From positions 1 through 64,000 of the forward strand of contig JAFWRM010000042.1 of the NCBI GenBank assembly GCA_017519975.1: a stretch of DNA of 64,000 bases, in the 5' to 3' direction. Origin of the DNA: Oscillospiraceae bacterium. GTDB lineage: Bacteria; Bacillota; Clostridia; Oscillospirales; Oscillospiraceae. This document shows, in pieces, positions 19,419 through 27,323 of this stretch (its first letter is position 1; each line of letters starts with the position of its first letter). The notes under the pieces were generated by a model. It ran no database searches. It had not been told where the DNA came from and saw only the letters and a program-made list of their open reading frames with translations. A program made the position numbers and the translations under genes.

Positions 19419-20289
19419 TGTTCCTCCTCAGCACATTACGGATGCGTGCCATGAATCCGTCCTTCTCCGGAACAAGTTCCTTTTTCAGCAGCATTTCGAA
19501 GGTTTCCGGGTCAAGATTTCTCTTCAGCATTCCATTGATGGCGACAGATATTCCGCCGCTCTCTTCCGATACAATGGCTACAACGGCGTCCGACCGCTCG
19601 GAAAGGCCGATGCCCGCCCTATGGCGCATCCCCAGTTCACGGCTCAGATTGTTGCTGGACGACATGGGCAGCATGCACCCCGCGGCGACGACACGACCGT
19701 CGGATATAATGACGGCGCCGTCGTGGAGCGGAGTGTTTGGATAGAAGATCTGAAGCAGGAGCTCCGCGGAGGCCGCTGAATCCAGCTTTGTTCCGGATTT
19801 GATGTATTCTTCAAGGTGCACGTTGCGCTCAAATACGATCAGAGCCCCCGTCTTTGTTCGACTCATATCCTCACAGGCTTCGACCGTTGCGGAAACGGCA
19901 ATTTCGGTCGCCTGCTTGTAACTTCGCGCGAACACGCCGCTGACGGAGCTTCCGGCGCTGGTAAGAAATCCACGGATTTCCGGCTGGAACAGCACGATGA
20001 TGGCGATGACGCCCAGTTCCACCGCGCGTCCGAGAAGATAGCTGATCACCGTCAGCTTTGCGATCTGAGATATTCCCAGTACTACCAGTACCAGCACGAT
20101 ACCCCAGATCAGCGCGCCGGCGCTGGTCCTCCGTGCGAAGGACAGCACCTTGTAGATAATGAACGCGACGATGGCGATATCGATGAAATCCGCGATGGTC
20201 ATGGCGGATATCAGATTCCCTGCTACCCGCAGAAATTCATTGACGGAATCAAGAAAAGCCAGGACGATCACCTCCCCGCGTAATTGCAC
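19411..20289 (-). CDS. cdaA: diadenylate cyclase CdaA (start codon uncertain)
   Basis: A CdaA/DacA-type cyclase of up to 292 residues. It makes c-di-AMP from two ATP at the membrane and controls potassium and osmolyte balance. Three N-terminal transmembrane helices (about 30-100) precede the DAC domain, with the catalytic LHDGAVII and GMRHRAGIG motifs intact. The open frame begins with GTG at 20289. However, the best Shine-Dalgarno (GGGGAGGTG, 20271-20279) lies downstream of that, and the first in-frame candidate after it is a CTG at 20262, so the true start may be non-ATG. The promoter at 20303-20331 gives a short leader. Confidence 0.93.
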   Translation of the reverse strand: MQLRGEVIVLAFLDSVNEFLRVAGNLISAMTIADFIDIAIVAFIIYKVLSFARRTSAGALIWGIVLVLVVLGISQIAKLTVISYLLGRAVELGVIAIIVLFQPEIRGFLTSAGSSVSGVFARSYKQATEIAVSATVEACEDMSRTKTGALIVFERNVHLEEYIKSGTKLDSAASAELLLQIFYPNTPLHDGAVIISDGRVVAAGCMLPMSSSNNLSRELGMRHRAGIGLSERSDAVVAIVSEESGGISVAINGMLKRNLDPETFEMLLKKELVPEKDGFMARIRNVLRRNNA

Positions 20290-20302
20290 ATAAATTCATT
20301 TT

Positions 20303-20331
20303 ATTATACCGGATCGGAAGGTCAATTGCAA
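20303..20331 (-). promoter_or_regulatory. cdaA operon promoter
   Basis: Minus strand: TTGCAA (20326-20331), 17-nt spacer, TATAAT (20303-20308). Transcription should start at about 20296, and would carry cdaA, cdaR, DUF5685, the J-domain gene and probably on to yicC. Confidence 0.8.
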
Positions 20332-20404
20332 CACCATGGCACTTCCCGGCGCTCTGTTTTCCTCCTTTTTTCGTTCGCACAAGGATTCTGCTTCCGAAAC
20401 AGGA

Positions 20405-20436
20405 ACAGCCCTCTCCGCAACAGCGGAGAGGGCTGT
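20405..20436 (-). terminator. intrinsic terminator of CHAP gene
   Basis: A perfect 14-bp stem (20405-20418 with 20423-20436) has a 4-nt loop. On the minus strand it is followed by TTCCTGTTTC. It lies 17 nt past the stop of the CHAP gene and upstream of the cdaA promoter. Confidence 0.8.
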
Positions 20437-20452
20437 AGTCAATGCCCCGTAT

Positions 20453-21013
20453 TCACTGCACCATTAAACGGCTGCAGACGGATGTGACGGTAAATACGAC
20501 TGCCTTCGCAGCGGGTTCTTCCTCAAGGTCACGGATATGGATATATCCGTCCGGGAGATCCTCATCCACGCACCTCAGATGGTACGCTCCGTCGGAATTT
20601 CTGTTGTATTCCTCGACCCATATGCTCCCGTCGTCGCACGAAACGACCCACGCCACATGGCCGGCATAGCCTCCCTGCCAGAAGGCGACGGCTCCCACGG
20701 CGGGCCGATCGTCCACCGCGAGCCCAACGTGCTGTGCCGCTTCGCTCCAGTTCGCCGCATTTCCCCATATTACGCCGCCGTAACCATTATCAAATGCCAC
20801 ACCGTTGCGCTTGTTCAGACGCCATGCAACAAACGACGTACACTCTCTGTTGTAAAAGCGCCAGGGGTCGACAAGAGCATCCTTCGCAGGTTCCTTCAGC
20901 TCCTGCGGATAATCATCATTCTCCGCTTCTTCCGCATACGCCGCGCACGGCATGACCCCGGAAATGAGGAGCAGCACCAGCACAAGCGTAAGAATTCGGA
21001 ACAGTTTTTTCAT
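20453..21013 (-). CDS. secreted CHAP-domain cell wall hydrolase
   Basis: A 186-residue exported protein. MKKLFRILT plus a hydrophobic stretch and AAYA form a signal peptide (cleavage about residue 27). The mature part is one CHAP (NlpC/P60-like) domain: the catalytic Cys in NRECTSFVAWRLN and the His in GHVAWV are present, with Glu/Asn candidates in VEEYN. CHAP enzymes cut peptidoglycan as amidases or endopeptidases. There is no wall-binding (SH3, LysM) domain. The ATG at 21013 has GGAGG 8 nt upstream. The gene has its own promoter and a hairpin in its leader. Confidence 0.88.
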   Translation of the reverse strand: MKKLFRILTLVLVLLLISGVMPCAAYAEEAENDDYPQELKEPAKDALVDPWRFYNRECTSFVAWRLNKRNGVAFDNGYGGVIWGNAANWSEAAQHVGLAVDDRPAVGAVAFWQGGYAGHVAWVVSCDDGSIWVEEYNRNSDGAYHLRCVDEDLPDGYIHIRDLEEEPAAKAVVFTVTSVCSRLMVQ

Positions 21014-21045
21014 ATCGGTTGCCTCCGGATATGTGTTCACTCCGG

Positions 21046-21080
21046 GCGGAAAACAGGATCCTTTGTCCTGACATGTCCGC
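21046..21080 (-). promoter_or_regulatory. hairpin in CHAP gene leader
   Basis: The roughly 72-nt leader folds as nested helices GCGGA/TCCGC (outer) and CAGGA/TCCTG (inner). It is too short for a ydaO c-di-AMP riboswitch. It may protect the 5' end or affect translation. Confidence 0.4.
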
Positions 21081-21091
21081 TCTGTTTTTAA

Positions 21092-21120
21092 ATTGTAACA
21101 CATTTCGCGGAGGTTTGCAA
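21092..21120 (-). promoter_or_regulatory. CHAP gene promoter
   Basis: Minus strand: TTGCAA (21115-21120), 17-nt spacer, TACAAT (21092-21097). The start would be about 21085, just downstream of the MATE gene stop. Confidence 0.75.
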
Positions 21121-21140
21121 CCTTTTGTAACTATTTTTAT

Positions 21141-22511
21141 CTATTCTGTTCCTTTTGGGAGGGCAACGATCGTTTTTCTGAACCTACGGTTCAGAATCAG
21201 ACTGACAGTAAATGTGATGATCTCCGTTGCCGGAACGGCAAACCAGATATGCCTTGCGCTGTGGGTCAGCGCAGACAGAATGGAGTAACATACGATCATC
21301 AGAATGCACTGCCGAAGCAGATTGATGATCAGCGCATAGCGGCTGTGATCCAGCGCCTGCATGCTGGTCGACAGCATCATGGAAACAGCGCCGAACGGGA
21401 GCGCGATCACGCAGGCGCGAAGGCAGGAAATCCCAAGCTGTCTCATATGTTCTCCGGCGTTGAACATCGTCAGGATCGCCCCTGGAATCAGTTCAAACAC
21501 GATAAGAAGCACCGTCATGAGCACGGCACATCCTCCTATGGCCAGATCCATGGTCTTCTTCACTCTGTCCGGTCGTCCATGGCCATAGTTGTAAGACAGG
21601 ATCGGGATCATTCCGTTGTTAAGCCCGAAAGCCGGCATGTAACAGAAATTCTGCAGTTTCATCCATACGCCCTGAACGGCGATCGCTGTAGTTGAATACG
21701 CCCCCAGGATCCGATTTATGGTAAAGTTTGTCAGGGAAGACAGCCCCATGGTCAGCATGGTAGGCGCACCGACGCGAAAAATGTCAATCGCCGCGTCCGG
21801 ATGGAATCCAATGCGCAGCATGTCGCGACGCACGGGTCCGTTATGCTTCCAGTTGAGAATGATTCCAACGATCCCCGCAAGTATCTGGCCCCCGACCGTC
21901 GCATATGCCGCACCGGCAACGCCGAGAGCCGGGAACGGGCCGATCCCGAAAATGAGCAGCGGATCAAAAATGAGATTGAAGACAGCGCCGGACGCCATGG
22001 AGATCATCGAGAGGATCGACCTGCCCGAAGACACCAGCAGTCTTTCATAGTATTTTCCGAAGATCCCTCCGAAGGCGGCCACCCAGTTAATGGTCAGGTA
22101 CGCCGTTCCCATCTCGGCGATCTCTCTTACGTCGGTCTGAAAACGATACAGCGGCGCTGTAACGAATATGCCGAGCAGTACGAAAACCACAGATACCAGA
22201 AAGCAGAGGGCCGTCATAGTCCGTATGGCTGCCGACGCCTTGTCCTGTCTCCCCATTCCCATATATCTGGCCCACACGGCGGAAACGCCGGTCGTCATTC
22301 CGACGGAGACAGCCACGACGATCATCTGCATGGGGAAGGCAAGGGAAACGGCCGTAAGAGCATGCTCCGAGATGCGGGCCACGAACATGGAGTCAACGAT
22401 GTTGTACATGGCCTGGATGAAGAATGAAATCATCATCGGCAGGCTCATTCTGACCAGAACCTGATGGACGGGAGCTTCCGCCATCATGGTCATGCGGTCA
22501 TTCTGCTGCAT
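21141..22511 (-). CDS. MATE family efflux transporter
   Basis: A 456-residue multidrug and toxin extrusion protein with about 12 transmembrane helices in two homologous halves (first MSLPMMISFFIQAMYNIVDSMFVARIS, second after about residue 235). It resembles the MepA/DinF branch, exporting organic cations or toxic compounds with Na or H exchange. The ATG at 22511 has GGAGGAGAT upstream. A clear promoter is not visible in the 134-nt upstream gap, but a palindrome is (22553-22576). A second MATE gene lies at 59334-60773. Confidence 0.93.
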   Translation of the reverse strand: MQQNDRMTMMAEAPVHQVLVRMSLPMMISFFIQAMYNIVDSMFVARISEHALTAVSLAFPMQMIVVAVSVGMTTGVSAVWARYMGMGRQDKASAAIRTMTALCFLVSVVFVLLGIFVTAPLYRFQTDVREIAEMGTAYLTINWVAAFGGIFGKYYERLLVSSGRSILSMISMASGAVFNLIFDPLLIFGIGPFPALGVAGAAYATVGGQILAGIVGIILNWKHNGPVRRDMLRIGFHPDAAIDIFRVGAPTMLTMGLSSLTNFTINRILGAYSTTAIAVQGVWMKLQNFCYMPAFGLNNGMIPILSYNYGHGRPDRVKKTMDLAIGGCAVLMTVLLIVFELIPGAILTMFNAGEHMRQLGISCLRACVIALPFGAVSMMLSTSMQALDHSRYALIINLLRQCILMIVCYSILSALTHSARHIWFAVPATEIITFTVSLILNRRFRKTIVALPKGTE

Positions 22512-22552
22512 TTGTCCGATCTCCTCCTCTTCGTTCCCGCCTGGTCTGCATC

Positions 22553-22576
22553 TGTTTGCTGTTCAGAACAAACAAA
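22553..22576. repeat. palindrome upstream of MATE gene (candidate operator)
   Basis: A perfect TGTTC-A-GAACA core (22560-22570) is flanked by TGTTTGC and AACAAA. It lies about 45-65 nt upstream of the MATE ATG. This is a plausible site for a TetR/MarR-type regulator, but no regulator gene is adjacent. Confidence 0.35.
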
Positions 22577-22645
22577 ACCCGTCCTGCCATTCACGGCGGA
22601 TGCGCGCATGCCGAAAACGCCTGCGATCTTGGTCCGTCTCATCCT

Positions 22646-23167
22646 CTACGCTCCGATATTTCGGAGACTTATCCCCGTCTTCTGTTCAAGAAACGGGCCG
22701 AACGCGTCCGCGTTCCCCTCCGTGAAGCAATGATCCGGAACGATCATCGCCTTTCTTTTGTCGATATACAGATAGTACGCTTCCTTATACCGCACAATAT
22801 CCTGAAAAGCCTGATAGGAATAATCGCTGGACAGCGTATCCGCCCGGGCGTGCAGCCCCTGGTCGTCCGCCGTAAGTCTCACGACCCCCTGTGCGGTGAG
22901 GGATCTTCTGACCATACGGATGCGTACCTCGCGCACCACGAAATAAGCAGCCAATACAATCAGCATGATAAGATAATACAGCGCAAGATCGCCGCTGAAG
23001 ATCCGGCGTAAGAGCATCATGGCGCCAAGAGTGATCACAAGCACCAGAACGACGGCGATCAGGAGCCAGGAAACATAGTACAGGACCTTTCCCCGGTACA
23101 GCTGGTGTACCTTCCAGTACTGCCGAATGTCTTTCACTGTATAGTCCATTTCTGCCTGAAATCTCAT
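22646..23167 (-). CDS. YcxB-like membrane protein
   Basis: A 173-residue protein of the YcxB type. It has a cytosolic N-terminus, two transmembrane helices (about 33-55 and 62-80) separated by a short loop, and a C-terminal beta-rich domain. That domain contains GVVRLTADDQGLHA and the YSYQAFQDIVRYKEAYYLYIDKRKAMIVPD segment typical of YcxB-like C-termini. Function unknown. The ATG at 23167 has GGAAAGGAAG upstream; the longer open frame lies in ispF. It ends the ispD-ispF-ycxB set. Confidence 0.8.
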   Translation of the reverse strand: MRFQAEMDYTVKDIRQYWKVHQLYRGKVLYYVSWLLIAVVLVLVITLGAMMLLRRIFSGDLALYYLIMLIVLAAYFVVREVRIRMVRRSLTAQGVVRLTADDQGLHARADTLSSDYSYQAFQDIVRYKEAYYLYIDKRKAMIVPDHCFTEGNADAFGPFLEQKTGISLRNIGA

Positions 23168-23195
23168 TCTTTCGCTTCCTTTCCGTAAAGGACCG

Positions 23196-23669
23196 TCACG
23201 TTCTGTCTTCCAGAAGGACCACGGCATGGGCGGCGATTCCCTCGCGGCGCCCGGTAAAACCGAGTCCTTCCTCCGTCGTTGCCTTCACGTTCACGGCGTC
23301 ACCCGGAATACCGAGGATGACGGCAATTTCGCGGCGCATTTCCTCGACATAAGGGCCGATCTTCGGCTTCTGCGCAACGATGGTAATATCGCAGTTTCCT
23401 ACAACGTACCGGTCCCCTGTCATGCGGCAGACTTCTCTCAGCAGTTCCGCGCTGTCAGCCCCTTTCCACCGGTCGTCGTTATCTGGAAACCATCTTCCGA
23501 TATCGCCAAGCCCCGCCGCGCCAAGAACGGCGTCCATCAGGGCATGCAGAGCGACATCCCCGTCGGAGTGGGCGTCCGGTCCATACTCATAGGGAATCTC
23601 CACGCCGCAGAGGATGCATTTTCTTCCGGGCACCATACGGTGCACGTCGTATCCATGTCCGATCCTCAT
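23196..23669 (-). CDS. ispF: 2-C-methyl-D-erythritol 2,4-cyclodiphosphate synthase
   Basis: A 157-residue IspF, the exact family length. It cyclises CDP-ME 2-phosphate in the MEP pathway to isoprenoids. Metal ligands are visible in GHGYDVHR and in [14 protein letters not shown]; the C-terminal motif [19 protein letters not shown] is intact. The ATG at 23669 has GGAGGAG about 8 nt upstream and begins 4 nt after the ispD stop, so ispD and ispF are coupled. Confidence 0.97.
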   Translation of the reverse strand: MRIGHGYDVHRMVPGRKCILCGVEIPYEYGPDAHSDGDVALHALMDAVLGAAGLGDIGRWFPDNDDRWKGADSAELLREVCRMTGDRYVVGNCDITIVAQKPKIGPYVEEMRREIAVILGIPGDAVNVKATTEEGLGFTGRREGIAAHAVVLLEDRT

Positions 23670-23673
23670 GGCG

Positions 23674-24417
23674 TCATCTCCTCCATATGTCCGCAATTGC
23701 TTCCGCCAGAATCAGATCCTCCGGAACCGTGATCTTCAGGTTGAATCGGCTTCCGTCGACCAATACGGGCCGGACTCCCATGGCTTCCACCATCATGCAG
23801 TCGTCCGTCGCCTCTGCGGTACCCGATAAGGCTTTTTTTCTCGCCGCCTTCAGCAGCTGAAACTGAAAAGCCTGCGGCGTCTGAATCTCATACAGTCCTT
23901 CCCGGGGAACTGTCTCAGTGACCGCCCCGTCAGAGCCCCTCTTTACGGTGGAGGTAACGGGAATGGCTGCTGTCGCCGCCCCCCAGCGCGCCGCCGCGCT
24001 CACCGTCCGGTAGATCAAATCCTGATCGACGAACGGGCGGTCCCCATCATGAATGACCACGACGTTCGTACGTTTCGACACGCTGGCCAGCCCGGCGCCG
24101 GAAGATTCCGCTCTTGTTTTTCCGCCGGCGACCACAGCCGTCACCTTATCGAACCCGTGCATCTGGCACAGACTCTTTCCCTGTTCCAATGCGTCCTCCC
24201 GCATGACCAGCACGATTTCCCTTATCGTCTTGCTGTCCTGAAAAGCTCTCAGCGCAGCGACCAGCAACGGCTCGTTTTTCAACGGAGCGAACAGCTTATC
24301 CACACCGTTCATTCTTGTTGACGATCCTGCGGCAACAATTACGGCGGACACGTACATGGTCTTTCGATCGATCAGCTTGATTGCGGCGCCGACCGCGCCG
24401 GCCGCTCCTTTGATCAT
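23674..24417 (-). CDS. ispD: 2-C-methyl-D-erythritol 4-phosphate cytidylyltransferase
   Basis: IspD joins CTP to MEP in the MEP pathway. The nucleotide-binding start [12 protein letters not shown], the HDGDRPFV segment and VTEDDCMM-like [11 protein letters not shown] are present. Two starts are possible: ATG 24417 (247 residues, with AGGGTGA 7 nt upstream) and ATG 24357 (227 residues, the usual family N-terminus, weak Shine-Dalgarno). The extra 20 residues are Ala-rich and unusual. Only about 30 nt separate the gene from the terminator of the upstream ispH-rpsA unit, so its promoter must overlap that region or read-through must occur. Confidence 0.93.
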   Translation of the reverse strand: MIKGAAGAVGAAIKLIDRKTMYVSAVIVAAGSSTRMNGVDKLFAPLKNEPLLVAALRAFQDSKTIREIVLVMREDALEQGKSLCQMHGFDKVTAVVAGGKTRAESSGAGLASVSKRTNVVVIHDGDRPFVDQDLIYRTVSAAARWGAATAAIPVTSTVKRGSDGAVTETVPREGLYEIQTPQAFQFQLLKAARKKALSGTAEATDDCMMVEAMGVRPVLVDGSRFNLKITVPEDLILAEAIADIWRR

Positions 24418-24445
24418 AGATGCATCACCCTGCCTGCGATAATCT

Positions 24446-24479
24446 GAAAAAAATCACTGCCGGCTGCCCGGCAGTGATT
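24446..24479 (-). terminator. intrinsic terminator of the tig...ispH-rpsA run
   Basis: On the minus strand a perfect 12-bp stem (24452-24463 with 24468-24479) is followed directly by seven T residues. It lies 10 nt after the S1 fusion stop and ends the long cluster. Confidence 0.93.
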
Positions 24480-24489
24480 CATGTGTTCT

Positions 24490-26640
24490 TTACTCTTCGG
24501 TCGGTTCCGCCGTCTCTTCAGCCGGAGCTTGTTCCGCCTCATCAGGCTCATCGGGCTCCATCTCATAACCATAGGGGATGGGCCCGTTGAGAAGAGCGCG
24601 AATGCTCAGGGAGACCTTATGCTTTTCCTCGTTGATCTCCGTGACCTTCACCATAACTTCCTGTCCTTCGGACAGGACCTCTCCGGGCGTAGCGATCCTG
24701 TGGTCGGCGATCTGAGAGATGTGGATCAAGCCATCGACACCGGGAATGATCTCCGCAAAAGCGCCGAAAGGCATGAGCTTTACGATCTTTACCTTGACGG
24801 CGTCACCAACGGCGATCGTGGAAGTAAACTTGTTCCACGGATTGTCGGCTTCCGTCTTGTAGCCGAGAGAAATCTTTCTCTTCTCCTTGTCAAAAGCGAT
24901 AACATAAACTTCAATCTCATCGCCGATCGACAGCACGTCGCTGGGCTGCTTGATGCGCGACCAGCTGATCTCAGAGACGTGCACCATGCCGTCGATTCCG
25001 CCGATATCCACAAAGGCGCCGTAACTCGTCATGGACTTCACGGTGCCGGTATACTTCTTGCCGACTTCGATCTCGTTCCAGATGGCTTCCGCTTTGGCCT
25101 TCCGCTCCTCATAGGCGACGGCACGGATGGAGCCGACAATGCGGCGGCGCGCCTGATTCACCTCGGTAATACGAAGCTTTACTTTCTGCTTGAGCAGTTC
25201 CGTCATGGGCTGATCCTTCGGGATGCCGGTCTGGGATGCGGGCACGAAAACGCGCAGACCTTTGACGGACACCACGACGCCGCCCTTGTTCTCTTCCGTC
25301 ACGATGCCCTCAACCGTCTCCCGATCAGCACGGAACTGTTCGACCATATCCCAGTTCTTGGCCATGTCCAGACGCTTCTTGGAGAGCATGACGGTACCTT
25401 CCATATCGTTCACACGCATCACATAGGCTTCGATCTCATCCCCGACCTTTACCAGTTCCTCCGGCTTGGCGTTGGGATCCGCAGACAGTTCGCTGACGGG
25501 AATATAGCCCGCGTGCTTGCATCCAAGGTCAACCGAAACCTCCGTATTTGTGATGGCGGCAACGATCCCGGTGACCTTCTCCCCGTTTCTCAGAGTCTTG
25601 ATGGACTTTTCGACCATCTCTTCAAAGGATTCGGTCTCATCGGCCGGCCCTGCGGCGGGCTCCTCCGCGGCGGAAGCTGCATCTGCGGCAGGCTCTTCCA
25701 CAGCAACGGGTTCTTCAGCTGCAACAGGCTCCTCCGTAACAGGCGTCTCCTCAACGACAGCCTCTGCAGCCTCTTCCGGAATCATGTCTCTGGTTTCTTC
25801 ACTCATCTTCTGATTGACCTCCTTAATTATCCACGACGGGGTGGACGCCCCAGCCGTTACGCCAATGCGGTCTCCAGACGAAAACAGACTTAAATCCAGT
25901 TCTTCGGCGCACTCTACCCTGACGACCCTGGAGCAGTATCTCTCGCAGATCTCAGCCAGACGCTGTGTGTTGGCACTGCCGCGGCCGCCGATGACAACCA
26001 TGGCATCCGAACGGGAAGATAAGTCTGCAGCCTCTTTTTGGCACATGGACGTAGTTAAGCATATTGTATCAAATATTCTCGCATTTGTACATAACTTTTT
26101 CATAATTTCGGAACATTTTTTATAGTTCCGTGCATCGCCGGTCGTCTGTGATACCATGACCGGCGATTCGGAGGAACAAAACTCCGGTTCCTCCATCACT
26201 TTTTCCAGTTCCTCCGGCGTGCTGACCACGCGGAACACAGCGCATCGGCTGGAGATCCCAAGTACTTCCGGATGATCTCTCTCCCCTACGATGATGATGG
26301 GATTTCCCTTTCCGCTTTCCTCATTCACGATCTGATGGATGCGTCGGACAAAGGGGCATGTGGCGTCGACGACAGTGCATCCAATGCCTTCCAGCTCCTT
26401 AAGCTCCTGCAAAGGAACACCGTGGGAGCGGATCAGAACTACGTCCCCCGGCTTCAGTTCCTCAGCGGCCATGACCGGAACGGCCCCCTCCTGCTCCAGG
26501 GTCCGTACTACATGGGCGTTGTGAATGATGGGTCCCAGCGTGCGGCACTGCCCGTAGGTCTGGAGCACCTGTCTGCACATATCTACCGCCCGAGTCACGC
26601 CAAAGCAGAATCCGGCGCTGTCTGCTACGGTGACCTGCAT
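24490..26640 (-). CDS. ispH: IspH-ribosomal protein S1 fusion
   Basis: A 716-residue bifunctional protein in one open frame. Residues 1 to about 280 are IspH, the Fe-S reductase that makes IPP and DMAPP: GFCFGVTRAV, HNAHVV, SHGVP, DATCPFVRR, SQTT and DTIC supply the cluster Cys, His and Glu residues. An acidic Ala/Glu/Pro/Val linker (about 280-340) follows. Then come four S1 RNA-binding domains (about 345-690), as in Firmicutes short S1, ending in an acidic tail. The fusion is known in Clostridia. The cmk stop overlaps the start (TAATG). Whether both parts stay joined in the cell is not visible. Confidence 0.95.
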   Translation of the reverse strand: MQVTVADSAGFCFGVTRAVDMCRQVLQTYGQCRTLGPIIHNAHVVRTLEQEGAVPVMAAEELKPGDVVLIRSHGVPLQELKELEGIGCTVVDATCPFVRRIHQIVNEESGKGNPIIIVGERDHPEVLGISSRCAVFRVVSTPEELEKVMEEPEFCSSESPVMVSQTTGDARNYKKCSEIMKKLCTNARIFDTICLTTSMCQKEAADLSSRSDAMVVIGGRGSANTQRLAEICERYCSRVVRVECAEELDLSLFSSGDRIGVTAGASTPSWIIKEVNQKMSEETRDMIPEEAAEAVVEETPVTEEPVAAEEPVAVEEPAADAASAAEEPAAGPADETESFEEMVEKSIKTLRNGEKVTGIVAAITNTEVSVDLGCKHAGYIPVSELSADPNAKPEELVKVGDEIEAYVMRVNDMEGTVMLSKKRLDMAKNWDMVEQFRADRETVEGIVTEENKGGVVVSVKGLRVFVPASQTGIPKDQPMTELLKQKVKLRITEVNQARRRIVGSIRAVAYEERKAKAEAIWNEIEVGKKYTGTVKSMTSYGAFVDIGGIDGMVHVSEISWSRIKQPSDVLSIGDEIEVYVIAFDKEKRKISLGYKTEADNPWNKFTSTIAVGDAVKVKIVKLMPFGAFAEIIPGVDGLIHISQIADHRIATPGEVLSEGQEVMVKVTEINEEKHKVSLSIRALLNGPIPYGYEMEPDEPDEAEQAPAEETAEPTEE

Positions 26641-27323
26641 TACTCATCCCCACCGTTCAGATACTCCTGCACGAGGCTGGAGATGGTTTCAAAGCTCTCC
26701 TCAAGCGTATTTCCGGTCGTATCCAGGATCACGGCTCCTTCCGCCGCGCGCAGAGGAGCTGCCGCACGGGAAGAATCGTTCGCGTCACGATAGCTGATGT
26801 CCCGAAAAACGTCCTCAGGTGTGGTCTCCACTCCTTTGAGACGAAGCTCCTCATACCTCCGTCGCGCCCGATCCTCCGGCGATGCCGACAGGAATATCTT
26901 CAGGCCGGCGTGGGGAAGGACCACCGTGCCTATGTCCCTGCCGTCCATGATCACGCTGTTTTCTTCCGCGAGCTTCCGCTGCATCTGGAGCAGAAAGCTT
27001 CTTACTTCCGGCATAGCGGATACGTCTGAGGCGTACAGAGAAACGGCGGGAAGACGGATTTCTTCGGAAACATCCTCTCCGTTGAGCAGCATTCTCTGCA
27101 CCCCTGCGCTGTCATAACGCATGCCGATATGAATGTCCGGAAGCAGCGAAACAACGCCGCCCCTGTCGTGAGAATCCGTTCCGTTTCGAAGTACATAAAG
27201 ACCGACCGTGCGGTACATGGCTCCTGTGTCAACGTAGATCAGCCCGTATCTTTTTGCTATCATCCTCGAAAGCGTACTTTTTCCCGCCCCGGAAGGTCCG
27301 TCTATGGCGATGCTCTTATTCAT
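26640..27323 (-). CDS. cmk: cytidylate kinase
   Basis: A 227-residue CMP/dCMP kinase. The P-loop is AIDGPSGAGKST, followed by YVDTGAMYRTVG, then MDGRDIGTVVLPHAGLKIFLSASPEDRARRR cut into the usual NMP-binding and lid elements. I chose ATG 27323 with AGAGGAA 6 nt upstream; the longer frame overlaps the preceding flavoprotein. It overlaps that gene's stop by 8 nt and the ispH start by 1 nt, so all three are tightly coupled. cmk-ispH-rpsA is a known Clostridial order. Confidence 0.96.
   Translation of the reverse strand: MNKSIAIDGPSGAGKSTLSRMIAKRYGLIYVDTGAMYRTVGLYVLRNGTDSHDRGGVVSLLPDIHIGMRYDSAGVQRMLLNGEDVSEEIRLPAVSLYASDVSAMPEVRSFLLQMQRKLAEENSVIMDGRDIGTVVLPHAGLKIFLSASPEDRARRRYEELRLKGVETTPEDVFRDISYRDANDSSRAAAPLRAAEGAVILDTTGNTLEESFETISSLVQEYLNGGDE

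Noticed and set aside
20339..20400. Small gene between the CHAP terminator and cdaA promoter
   Set aside because: The short plus-strand frames there lack ribosome binding sites and cover the promoter itself.
21013..21120. c-di-AMP (ydaO) riboswitch before the CHAP gene
   Set aside because: The leader is about 72 nt, half the needed length, and no conserved core is visible.
24490..26640. IspH-S1 fusion as a sequencing artefact
   Set aside because: The frame is continuous with a clean linker, and this fusion is known in Clostridia.
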